Notes under the pieces: model-generated
Told to the model about the DNA's origin: nothing
Seen by the model: only the letters and a program-made list of their open reading frames with translations
The model's database searches: none
Origin: Treponema sp.
GTDB lineage: Bacteria; Spirochaetota; Spirochaetia; Treponematales; Breznakiellaceae
DNA: 12,905 nucleotides
NCBI GenBank assembly: GCA_031255815.1
Contig: JAIRRU010000148.1
Span: 1-12,905, forward strand
Direction: 5' to 3'
In this document: one piece after another, positions 1 to 7,622 of the stretch
Numbering within the stretch: position 1 is the first letter of the stretch
Layout of the letters: the number at the start of each line of letters is the position of its first letter
Program-made: the position numbers and the translations under genes

Positions 1-2
1 TT

Positions 3-352
3 GAGCAGGCCCGGACAGAGCTGGACGGCCTGGTAGGAGCCGTATTCCAGATGCTGGATCAGATCGTCATCAACAGGAATGTTCAGAAACTTACCTTTGT
101 CCGGGACAAACCCGATCCCAAGGGAAAAAGTACAAAATTCCTCCCGTCACCCCTACCGTTGAGGAAAGCCGGGAATTAGCCCAGATCATGAGCGAAGTTA
201 CCGCCTACCGGGATGAAATGAACGCCAAATTCCTCCTGGGTACCGAAAGCCTTTCCAATTGGGACAACTATGTAAATACCATAAGGCGGATGGGAATAGA
301 CCGGGCAATCGCCATACAAAACGCCGCCCTGGCCCGTTACAACGCGCGCTGA
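3..352 (+). CDS. C-terminal end of an ABC-transporter extracellular solute-binding protein; partial, apparent frameshift
   Basis: The frame ending in TGA at 350-352 reads cleanly as protein from about position 125. It contains VEESRELAQ, then YRDEMNAKFLLGTESLSNWD, then RRMGIDRAIAIQNAALARYN. This matches the C-terminal helices of large family-1 solute-binding lipoproteins (LplA-like), where a K-F-(I/L)-x-G-T-E motif precedes a W-x-x-Y-V segment and a final helix. Such proteins capture oligosaccharides outside the membrane for an ABC importer. Upstream of about 125 this frame stops looking like protein. The next frame (from position 3, stopping at 177-179) reads as protein instead (LDGLVGAVFQMLDQIVINRN). 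One extra A in the A-run at 125-129 would join the two frames. This may be a real frameshift (pseudogene), a sequencing error or a junction of unrelated pieces; the upstream peptide is less clearly from this family. The 5' part lies outside the window. Confidence 0.6.
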   Translation, partial: AGPDRAGRPGRSRIPDAGSDRHQQECSETYLCPGQTRSQGKKYKIPPVTPTVEESRELAQIMSEVTAYRDEMNAKFLLGTESLSNWDNYVNTIRRMGIDRAIAIQNAALARYNAR

Positions 353-2919
353 TCCGCCTGCCCCGCCTTCACGACAAAGTAGGGGGCGGGGTACTCGGGG
401 TGCCCGATCCCCGGAAAAATAACCGCGGAGCCGTTCCGGTCTATGGCGGAAAGGTAGGCTATGACATCGTAGCCCTGCGCGAAATACGGCGCCGGAACGG
501 CCGCTTCATACTCTTCGCCGTTCCCGCGCATGGGGACGCGCTTATACTCGCCTTCAGTATGATCGGTGTGGCGGTAATTCAAAAAGAGCCCCTTCAGATC
601 TTCCGCGGCTTCCACCCGGGCCTTTACCAGCAGATCCCGGCTTCCGTTCCAGCTTTCAGGCAGCCCCGCGCTTATCTTAAGGCGGCTGGGTTCGGCCAAA
701 TGGTAATAAGCGCCGGAAAGGTTCTGTTTATACCGCTCCGGTTCTTCCCCGGCTTCCCTTAAGAGAGCTTCCAGGCTCCCGATGTCTTTATCCACTTCCA
801 TTACCAGGCGGTAGCGCCAGTTTTTGTTTCTGGCCATACCTGTTCCCGCGTTAAACTGGAGGTCTTCGCAGTAGTACCTGTCCCCCAGGGAGGAAAGCTC
901 CCGCCATTTTAAGCCCCCGTTCAGCATAGCTTTGTAGGCCTCGGCAAGGCGGCTGATGTCTCTGTTCTTTTGATAGAGATACAAAAACCAGGCCGCCGCC
1001 GACTTCCAGGTATGAAAATCGGCGATAAGGGCGATCATGGAAAAATCGACCCACATTGCCAGCTTTTCGCCTTCCGAATTCTCCGTGCAGCCGGCTTTTT
1101 CCAAACACGAGCGGATCTCCCCCGCGATGCGGTGCAGCCAATCCCGCGTTTGAAGGGGGCTGTACTTGGGCTTCAGCGCGCCGGCCTCCAGGTCGTCCGC
1201 GTAATCAGCTATGCTGTAAAAAAGCTCCTCGTCGCTGGGAAGGGCGGTCGCGTAGTTAACTTTACTGTGCCGGTTGTCAAGGCAGTTGTTTTCGGTAAAG
1301 AGACCCGTCCCGGGGTACAGTTCCGGCCAGTAATGCAGGGAGGGATGTACCGGAAAATGAATAGCCGTAATAAGGGGCAGAACCTTGCTGGCGCTTTCGC
1401 AGGCTTTCAGGATTTCTTCCCCCGCCGCGCCGAAGCGGGAATTGAACTCCCGCAGGATAAGATCCCGGCCGGCGCCGCTGCGGTACCCGTAGCGGCCGAA
1501 CACAAGGTAGTAAGCCCAGTAACGTTCATCCTCCCATTGGTAGGTTCTTAGGGAGGCGTCTTTATGGATATGCCAGGGATCGGCGGCGTACTTTTCCATG
1601 CCCCCTTTCAGGGAAAGGGGCGAATTGATCTCGAAGCCGCTCCCGCCCCCCATGCGCATGCTTTTTGAAAAACGGGAACAGTAATCGGGATCGGCCCATA
1701 AAAACAAATTGATGCTGCCGTAATTCCAGAGCCGGTAGATCATATCGTACCAGTGCGGTTTCTTGAGCAGATCGCCGTAGCTGTAGCGCCTGCTGGCGTT
1801 CATGTTCTTTAAATTTTTCATCTCCTCGGTTCGCAATTTGCTGATATGATAGGGCAACGCGGCGTGTTCGCACCAGTATTTTGTGGGGATGGAAACGTCC
1901 AGCCCGCTGGACAGGGCGTGGGCGACCATGCCGTCGGTAACGCCCTTTGCCCGCAGATCCAGTTTTACCGGACGGCCCGCCAGGGCTATGGCGTCCGTCA
2001 TGGCGTTCCAAAAAGCAGCGTGGGTATCGGTTACGCCGTCGCCCGATCCCCTTATCCCCGCTTCATGATTCACCCGTAACTGCACGGCCCCAATGTCCGG
2101 ACACTGTTCCAGGATCAGGCGCATGCCCGCCGCGCAGTACTCCGTAAAAGAATCGTCGTCTTCGGGCAGATTTTCAACCAGCGCTTCCTGGTTTTCGGTC
2201 CAGGGTTTCTGCTGCCAGGAAGAAAAAGAGAAAAGAACGCCGTTTTCTACGCATTTACGGGCAATTTCCTTGAGCATACCCAGGTTCCTGCCCCGTTTTT
2301 CGGCGCTCAGATTCTTTACCCGCACCCGCTCGAAACCGGGAACTTCAACAAAGAAGGGATACGGGGGGGTTAAATAGGGCGTGTCGAAACCGGTAATCAG
2401 GGTAAAACGGTTAAAGCGGTTGCGGGCCAGGTTTTTAAGGAAGTAGTCCCAAAAGGCCGCGGAAAAAAACCATTCCTCGTCGAGATGGTTCATGATGTAA
2501 CGATCCACGCCCCGCACCCGGTTTTCAGGGTGTTCTTCCAGGTGAATTTCCTGCTGAAGGGCGTCCATGCCCCCGCAGCGGATCCTGTCGGCAAGTTCAT
2601 AGACGGCGTACATCAAACCGGCGGTATCCCCGCCGGACACGAGCAGCGCCTTCTTCCCCCCCTCCGTATTACAGCTGTGGATACTGAGAGACTCGGGGCC
2701 GCAGACATTGGGAAGCTGGTTCTCGGCCAGCAGGCGCTCAATAAGGGGCTCGTCGTTCCTGCCAATTACCAGGAGGGATTCGCCTTCCCCGATGCCTTCC
2801 CAAAATTTTCCGGTCGAAACATGCCAGCCCTTCGCGTTTATCTGGGCGGACAGTTCCCCCGCCGCGTTCCGCACAGGAGCCTCGGGGCAGCCCCGAAACA
2901 CTAAAACAGCTTTTTTCAC
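337..2919 (-). CDS. Large glycoside hydrolase with GH67-N-like domain, TIM-barrel-like core and C-terminal beta-domain; family uncertain
   Basis: An 860-residue protein with no signal peptide, so probably cytoplasmic. Residues about 1-130 look like the GH67-N/GH20b-type alpha/beta domain that precedes many glycosidase barrels; SGGDTAGLMYAVYELADRIR is its typical closing segment. The core begins at RVRGVDRYIMNHLDEEWFF (about 135-152) and continues with ARNRFNRFTLITG, VNHEAGI (Glu about 286) and PTKYWCEHAALPYH (about 345-358). These blocks resemble a widespread group of uncharacterised alpha-glucuronidase-superfamily enzymes. They do not match the classical GH67 or GH115 signatures I know. The last 100 residues look like a beta-sandwich (LNYRHTDHTEGEYKRVPM, then PAPYF and PYFVV). 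The start is GTG, with a strong AAAGGAG site (2926-2932) 6 nt upstream. It lies 18 nt after the GH31 gene and is the last gene of the cluster. Its TAA overlaps the convergent gene by 16 bp. Substrate unknown; Glu286 as a catalytic residue is only a guess. Confidence 0.8.
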   Translation of the reverse strand: MKKAVLVFRGCPEAPVRNAAGELSAQINAKGWHVSTGKFWEGIGEGESLLVIGRNDEPLIERLLAENQLPNVCGPESLSIHSCNTEGGKKALLVSGGDTAGLMYAVYELADRIRCGGMDALQQEIHLEEHPENRVRGVDRYIMNHLDEEWFFSAAFWDYFLKNLARNRFNRFTLITGFDTPYLTPPYPFFVEVPGFERVRVKNLSAEKRGRNLGMLKEIARKCVENGVLFSFSSWQQKPWTENQEALVENLPEDDDSFTEYCAAGMRLILEQCPDIGAVQLRVNHEAGIRGSGDGVTDTHAAFWNAMTDAIALAGRPVKLDLRAKGVTDGMVAHALSSGLDVSIPTKYWCEHAALPYHISKLRTEEMKNLKNMNASRRYSYGDLLKKPHWYDMIYRLWNYGSINLFLWADPDYCSRFSKSMRMGGGSGFEINSPLSLKGGMEKYAADPWHIHKDASLRTYQWEDERYWAYYLVFGRYGYRSGAGRDLILREFNSRFGAAGEEILKACESASKVLPLITAIHFPVHPSLHYWPELYPGTGLFTENNCLDNRHSKVNYATALPSDEELFYSIADYADDLEAGALKPKYSPLQTRDWLHRIAGEIRSCLEKAGCTENSEGEKLAMWVDFSMIALIADFHTWKSAAAWFLYLYQKNRDISRLAEAYKAMLNGGLKWRELSSLGDRYYCEDLQFNAGTGMARNKNWRYRLVMEVDKDIGSLEALLREAGEEPERYKQNLSGAYYHLAEPSRLKISAGLPESWNGSRDLLVKARVEAAEDLKGLFLNYRHTDHTEGEYKRVPMRGNGEEYEAAVPAPYFAQGYDVIAYLSAIDRNGSAVIFPGIGHPEYPAPYFVVKAGQADQRAL

Positions 2920-2937
2920 AACGCGCTCCTTTACCCC

Positions 2938-4992
2938 TTAATTTTTGAGTTTGTCAAATATGCCCCGGGCCTCCGCGAGCGCCCGGCCGATTGCCCCCGA
3001 ATCGTTCCCCTCTAAAAGAAAAACCGGTATCTGCCGGAGAGGCGCGGGAAAGGAACGGAGGTTCCGGGGGCCCTGGTAAACGGCGCCGTCCCATAGATTC
3101 CGCCAGTCCCCTTTGGGAAGGTAGATATCCCGTTCTTCCGCCAGGGAGAAGACCGGGGCGGCTAAAAGCGCCGAGCCCAGCAGGTATTCATCCTCGATAT
3201 TCAAAACCGCCGGATCCTTGGGATCGTAGAGGAAAAGATGGCGCAGGAGCGGTATGCCGGTACTGGAGGCGCGGCCGGCCTGTTCAAGCAGGTAGGGGCG
3301 CAGGGCTTGGTGCAGCTTGGCGTAGGCCCGGTAGATGTCCTTCACCGGTTCCGCGAAATCGTAGGGCCGCGTTACAATACCGTGGGTCTGCATATTGGAA
3401 CTGAAACAGCTCATCTGGGCGCCCCGGATAAAAACCTTGTCCTCGGGATTATCATCCGGATTTTTCGCGGGCATGTATCCGGCCATATCGTAACTCATAA
3501 AGGGGATCCCCGAAAGGCCGCTGCTCAGGATACTGGTGAGTATGCTTTGCAAAAAACCGAACTCCCTCAGCTGGTCGCCGGCCCAGAGGAAGGGGTAGCG
3601 CTGCGCGCCGATGCCGCCGCCCCGCGAAAAACACATGCCCCCTTCGGGGCGGTACTGGTTGAAATACCGGTACATAAGCGCGTTATACAGGGTCGGGTAC
3701 CAGAGGTGCGCGCCGGAAGAAGGGCGGCCGTCGTGAAAGCGCAGGGGGATGTGATCCGGAAACTGTTCGCAGAAATCTATTTTACAGCCGTCCGCCCCGA
3801 TATCCTCAACCAGCCTTCCCCACACAAAACGCCGCCACCACTCCATGGCCTCGGGATTGGTAATGTCAACAAACTGGGATCGCTTCGGGTCGGGCGCGTC
3901 CGCGGGATTATAGGCCGCCGTTTCCGGGAGCCGGTAATTCCCGTCCGGCTCGCTCACGAGGTAAGCTGTTTTGAACCGAAGGCCGCGGGCTATCCGTTCC
4001 TGCGCTTCCCCTTCTTCCGCATAGGGAACCCGTCCGCAGGCTTCGTAGAGGAGGAACTTTTTGCCCCTGGCATGAACGGCGGCGACTATCCGCTTTAAAT
4101 CGTTATAGGTCTCCGGGTTATAGGTATCCCAGCCCTCCGCGATAACCGCGTCCCAGGGAAAATCGTTCTCCTCCATTTTGCCCATCATGGCCTCGATGCC
4201 TTCCGCGGCGCTGAATTCCTTCAGGCGCAGGTGGCGGCACACCTGGATGCCGAACATCCAGGAGGCGGGCAGGGGCGCGTAGCCGGTAAGGGCCCCGTAA
4301 TCCCGGAGTATGGCGGCCGGATCGTCGTTCATGAAAAGGTAGAGATCCAGGGGCCCGTCCATTTGCGTGCAAGACCAAAGCCCCTCGTTCTCCGCGCCCA
4401 GATCCAGGAGGGATCGTTCGTACCGGTTGAAAAACAGGGCGTAGCCCCGGGAGCTTAACACCAGGGGTACAGGCGCGTAACTGTTTCCCTCGGTCTGGGC
4501 CCAGCGATCCAGGGACATGATATCGAGAACCTTGCCCCGCTGGTTGGCCCGGTTGAAACGTTCCCCGCCGCCGAAGAGGGCTTCCCCGCTTTTCAAGGGG
4601 CCCTTTACCGTACAGCCCGCGCCGCCCTCCCGCAGATCGTCTATCCTGAACTCTCCGCCCGCGCTGCCGTTCTTGTTCAGGGCGGATAGAGAAAAGGGCG
4701 AAAGGGTAACGCGCAGCCGCTGCCCGGGGCTTTCGGCGCAGAGAAGGTTCCCTTCCCGGGTAACGGAAAAGGGAAGCCGCCCCTGCGGCACGGGTTCGCC
4801 CAAATCCCGGGCCAGGATCTGGGCGGCCCCCATATCGTCAAAACCCCCGCCTTCCCGGGCGCTCTGCAAACGCCAGGCGTTCTCCTGGGGCCGGGAGAGG
4901 CGCAGCGAGCAGCCTCCGTCCGTCATAAAAACCAGGGCATCCTCCGGATCCCCGGTATCAAAACCGTCCAGCCTTTCTCCCGCCTGTTTCAT
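2938..4992 (-). CDS. Glycoside hydrolase family 31 alpha-glycosidase
   Basis: A 684-residue retaining alpha-glycosidase of family GH31, whose members include alpha-glucosidases, alpha-xylosidases and sulfoquinovosidases. From the chosen start, the N-terminal beta-sandwich ends with LFGGGERFNRANQRGK (about 139-154), the usual GH31 G-x-G-E-R-F block. The barrel carries the nucleophile block DGCKIDF (Asp about 406) and the acid/base block FLWAGDQ (Asp about 473), followed by GIPFMSYDMAGY. No signal peptide is visible, so it probably acts inside the cell. The open frame extends upstream to 5247, but that stretch overlaps the 3' end of the GH95-like gene and runs through intergenic hairpins. I therefore place the start at the ATG at 4992, just before the first GH31-like sequence; the upstream site (AGGCGG) is weak. 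A TTG near 5053 is an alternative start. The exact substrate cannot be read from the sequence. Confidence 0.9.
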   Translation of the reverse strand: MKQAGERLDGFDTGDPEDALVFMTDGGCSLRLSRPQENAWRLQSAREGGGFDDMGAAQILARDLGEPVPQGRLPFSVTREGNLLCAESPGQRLRVTLSPFSLSALNKNGSAGGEFRIDDLREGGAGCTVKGPLKSGEALFGGGERFNRANQRGKVLDIMSLDRWAQTEGNSYAPVPLVLSSRGYALFFNRYERSLLDLGAENEGLWSCTQMDGPLDLYLFMNDDPAAILRDYGALTGYAPLPASWMFGIQVCRHLRLKEFSAAEGIEAMMGKMEENDFPWDAVIAEGWDTYNPETYNDLKRIVAAVHARGKKFLLYEACGRVPYAEEGEAQERIARGLRFKTAYLVSEPDGNYRLPETAAYNPADAPDPKRSQFVDITNPEAMEWWRRFVWGRLVEDIGADGCKIDFCEQFPDHIPLRFHDGRPSSGAHLWYPTLYNALMYRYFNQYRPEGGMCFSRGGGIGAQRYPFLWAGDQLREFGFLQSILTSILSSGLSGIPFMSYDMAGYMPAKNPDDNPEDKVFIRGAQMSCFSSNMQTHGIVTRPYDFAEPVKDIYRAYAKLHQALRPYLLEQAGRASSTGIPLLRHLFLYDPKDPAVLNIEDEYLLGSALLAAPVFSLAEERDIYLPKGDWRNLWDGAVYQGPRNLRSFPAPLRQIPVFLLEGNDSGAIGRALAEARGIFDKLKN

Positions 4993-5042
4993 GCCAACAC
5001 CGCCTGGAAATACAAGATGCCATGAATTCCACCGGGTATCGG

Positions 5043-5093
5043 CGCCTTTTGTCAAGGAGGCGGATTTCCATTGCCGGATCCCCCTAAAGGGGG
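5043..5093. repeat. Two small hairpins in the GH95-GH31 spacer
   Basis: CCCCC (5080-5084) pairs with GGGGG (5089-5093) around TAAA. CGCCT (5043-5047) pairs with AGGCG (5058-5062). The TAG stop of the GH95-like gene falls in the first hairpin. There is no T-run, so termination is unlikely; an intercistronic mRNA-processing or stability element, or a dispersed repeat, is possible. Confidence 0.5.
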
Positions 5094-7621
5094 GAGGAAT
5101 GACTTTTCCCAACCCCCGGCGCTCTGTCAATCGTGAAAGATTCGCCGGGCAGGGTATCGAATTCGATACGGTTACCGCTAAAGTTTTCGCAGCAGCGTCC
5201 GAATGCAGACCTGACAAGGGCGGCGTGTCCCGGCCATGGGTTTTCAACCGTACAGCGCAAACCCGCGCGGGACACTATCTCGATCCGCGAAACTTCGCCC
5301 GCGGAAAGCGCGGCGCTCACCTGGAAGCCGCCGGCAGCCCAGAGCCGGGAAAATGAAGCGTCCGGGTGCGAGGCTCGCGGCCATACACGGAAGACACGGA
5401 TGATCCCCTCGTGGCTCAGCAACATCATCTCCTGGATTGTGTTCGGAACGGTACTGAGGTTTTCGATGCCGTGCGGGTTTTTCGCGATAAAACCGTTCGG
5501 AAGGCCGAGGGTCAAAACGCGATCGCGCAATTCAGCCCAGATTGTATCCGGGTCATAAGCGCAGCGCGCCGCGGCCGGAAAAAAGAGGCAACTCAGGTTC
5601 CCGTCATTCCACGCTCCGGTTTTGGTGTTGCGGCCCTTGGGGTCTATGCCAAGCTCGAACATCCTCTTCTCCTGGCAGGAGCGGACAGTGATAGTGTTGC
5701 GGGCCGCTTCCAGCAATGCCCGGGGCGAATCCAGACCGATTGCGCCGGCGGGGTAGATATGCATGATGTTGGCCGGAAAGCTGACTGTCCAGCGCGATCC
5801 TTTCTCCTCGTTAACAAAGATCTTTTTGTCATGAAGCTCAACGGGCACGATGTCGCGCAGATCCGGGGAACTGCCGCGCCAGGGCGGGTAGTTTGCGCCA
5901 ATTTCCGCCACGGTCGCCGTAGGGTAGTCGCTGAGGCGGTCGTGGATGTCGCGCCACTTTTTGCGGCGATCCGCGTCCAGGCAAAGGTCTTCGCTGATGC
6001 CGGGCATCGCGCCGAAGAACATTTTAAGATACCCCAGGGTGTTTGCCGGGTTTTCCGGCATTCCGGATGCCCGGACTTCGGACGTGGTCTTCTCATGCAT
6101 TCCATCGGCAATGACCCGGTAACGCCCCCCTTCCAGCACAAGATCCTGCTCCCAGAAATCCGCAACCCCGCGCAGGAAGGGATAGACGCGCATCGCGTAG
6201 GCTCTGTCGCGGGTCAATGAATAACGGAGCAGCATGTTTGTCGCGCCGTGTACGGCGGGAGATTTCATATGCAGCAGCAGCGCCTCGCTGACCATACCTT
6301 TGGGCCCGAGGCCGAGGGGCAGGTAAACGCCGCCGTGATCGAGCAGGCGCCGCGCCATTTCGCGGCAGACATCCATTACCGCAAGATACGGCGCGTCGTG
6401 GGCGTCGGCCTGCTCAAAATGTCCGGAGACAAGCAGCCCGAGGTAGGCCGACTGGTGGTTGTAGTTGATTTTGTAATTTCCGTTCCAGGCCATGCGGTCA
6501 AAGGTGGATATGCCCAGAATATTCGGGGGATAGTCGGGATCGCGGCTCAGGGATCCCATCATATACTGGGACAGGTAGTAACGCTGTTCGAGCACGGGAT
6601 CGTCCAGGGCGACGGAAGACACGGCCCAGTAATCGCGCCACCAGAGCAGGTGCATGCCGCGTAACTGGCGGATATCGTCCGGCGTCATACGGCAGATACG
6701 GGCGCAGGCCGACTCGTAGGGGCGCGAAACCTTGTCCCAGGATCGGAGCGCGAGGGCGAAATACAGGGGCTTGCCCGCCCGGACGGTCAGGGACGCGGGG
6801 CCGTCCGCCAAATTGATTTTATCCCCGTTGCCCTCTTCGTCACCCTGGATAAAGCGCCCCGCGAAGGCAAGCCGTGTCGGAACGTCAACCTTTTCCTCAA
6901 AACTGCGCCAGCCGCTGAGCGGGCAATGCCGCGCGCGCTTTTTCACTTGCTGCGGCCTGCCCCCGATCAGCCCGGCAAAGGTTCCGTTCAGATATTCGCC
7001 TGTTTCTTCCACGCCCGTAAAGTCGATGCCCTTGTCGCAGCCCATGCCAAGCTCGTCGGGAAACAGAAAATCTACGGAAATATCAACATCGAAGCCGGAA
7101 CGGAACTCGGTAACAAGTATATTCTCCCCCGCCGCTACCCACGCGCTTATACGCACGCTGCCTTCACCCGCGCAACGGAACAGGGCCCGCGTCGTTGCGG
7201 TCAGAAAATCCTGTTCCGCGCTGTAGCCCGCGCCTTCCAGCGCGGGAAGATCGAACACAAGACGCCCCAGGGGCCTCGGGCTGCCAAGCGAAACAGCGGG
7301 ATCGTGCCGCGCAACCGCATTATCATGAAAAAACTCGTAGTTTGCGTTACTCTCCATCTGCCAAAAATCGTTCGTCGTAACCCAGAACTGGGGCCAGCGC
7401 GGCGGGCCGGCAAACGCCGAAAGCATGTCGCCGTTACCGAGAATCGGGGCGTCAATTTTCGTACCCGCGAATTCCCAGATACGCCAGCGCCCCTTACCCG
7501 ACACATCGACATTCCCCATGGGGACTGCCTCCGGCGCCGCGGCGAATACCGCCCGGTGGCGCGCAACGCGCTGATCCGGCGTATCCTCCTGCAGGTCTAT
7601 CCGCTCTTCTTCCGGCATCAT
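5084..7621 (-). CDS. GH95-like glycosidase (alpha-L-fucosidase/alpha-L-galactosidase type, (alpha/alpha)6 barrel)
   Basis: An 845-residue protein about as long as GH95 enzymes, which cleave alpha-1,2-L-fucosyl or alpha-L-galactosyl ends by inversion. The N-terminal beta-domain has APILGNGDM and TNDFWQ (about 58-88), matching the G-N-G-D and N-D-x-x-W blocks of the family. The barrel has MAWNGNYKINYNHQSAYLG (about 377-395), where Asn386 and Asn388 fit the GH95 N-x-N motif. GMPENPANTLGYL (Glu about 523) may hold the general acid. The C-terminal part has NTIQEMMLLSHEGIIRVF, a GH95-like block before the final beta-domain. The match is clear in order but divergent in detail, so activity could differ. 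No signal peptide is seen. Two ATG codons lie in tandem. The GAGGAG site (7626-7631), inside the end of pth, is 4 nt from the first and 7 nt from the second (7618), so the second may be used. One base separates it from pth, suggesting translational coupling. Confidence 0.8.
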   Translation of the reverse strand: MMPEEERIDLQEDTPDQRVARHRAVFAAAPEAVPMGNVDVSGKGRWRIWEFAGTKIDAPILGNGDMLSAFAGPPRWPQFWVTTNDFWQMESNANYEFFHDNAVARHDPAVSLGSPRPLGRLVFDLPALEGAGYSAEQDFLTATTRALFRCAGEGSVRISAWVAAGENILVTEFRSGFDVDISVDFLFPDELGMGCDKGIDFTGVEETGEYLNGTFAGLIGGRPQQVKKRARHCPLSGWRSFEEKVDVPTRLAFAGRFIQGDEEGNGDKINLADGPASLTVRAGKPLYFALALRSWDKVSRPYESACARICRMTPDDIRQLRGMHLLWWRDYWAVSSVALDDPVLEQRYYLSQYMMGSLSRDPDYPPNILGISTFDRMAWNGNYKINYNHQSAYLGLLVSGHFEQADAHDAPYLAVMDVCREMARRLLDHGGVYLPLGLGPKGMVSEALLLHMKSPAVHGATNMLLRYSLTRDRAYAMRVYPFLRGVADFWEQDLVLEGGRYRVIADGMHEKTTSEVRASGMPENPANTLGYLKMFFGAMPGISEDLCLDADRRKKWRDIHDRLSDYPTATVAEIGANYPPWRGSSPDLRDIVPVELHDKKIFVNEEKGSRWTVSFPANIMHIYPAGAIGLDSPRALLEAARNTITVRSCQEKRMFELGIDPKGRNTKTGAWNDGNLSCLFFPAAARCAYDPDTIWAELRDRVLTLGLPNGFIAKNPHGIENLSTVPNTIQEMMLLSHEGIIRVFRVWPRASHPDASFSRLWAAGGFQVSAALSAGEVSRIEIVSRAGLRCTVENPWPGHAALVRSAFGRCCENFSGNRIEFDTLPGESFTIDRAPGVGKSHSSPL

Positions 7622-7622
7622 C

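Noticed and set aside
2364..2370. Seven-base G/C runs inside coding genes (also near 2655 and 8890) as phase-variation tracts
   Set aside because: The runs are short and explained by Pro and Gly codons in GC-rich genes; frames are intact across them.
3238..4098. Plus-strand open frame (286 codons) opposite the GH31 gene
   Set aside because: It is antisense to conserved GH31 catalytic blocks, with no ribosome site or recognisable motif.
4993..5247. Upstream extension of the GH31 reading frame
   Set aside because: It overlaps the 3' end of the GH95-like gene and intergenic hairpins, and the translated sequence is unlike GH31 N-termini.
5366..6220. Plus-strand open frame (284 codons) opposite the GH95-like gene
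   Set aside because: Shadow frame in GC-rich DNA; composition is not protein-like and no motif is seen.
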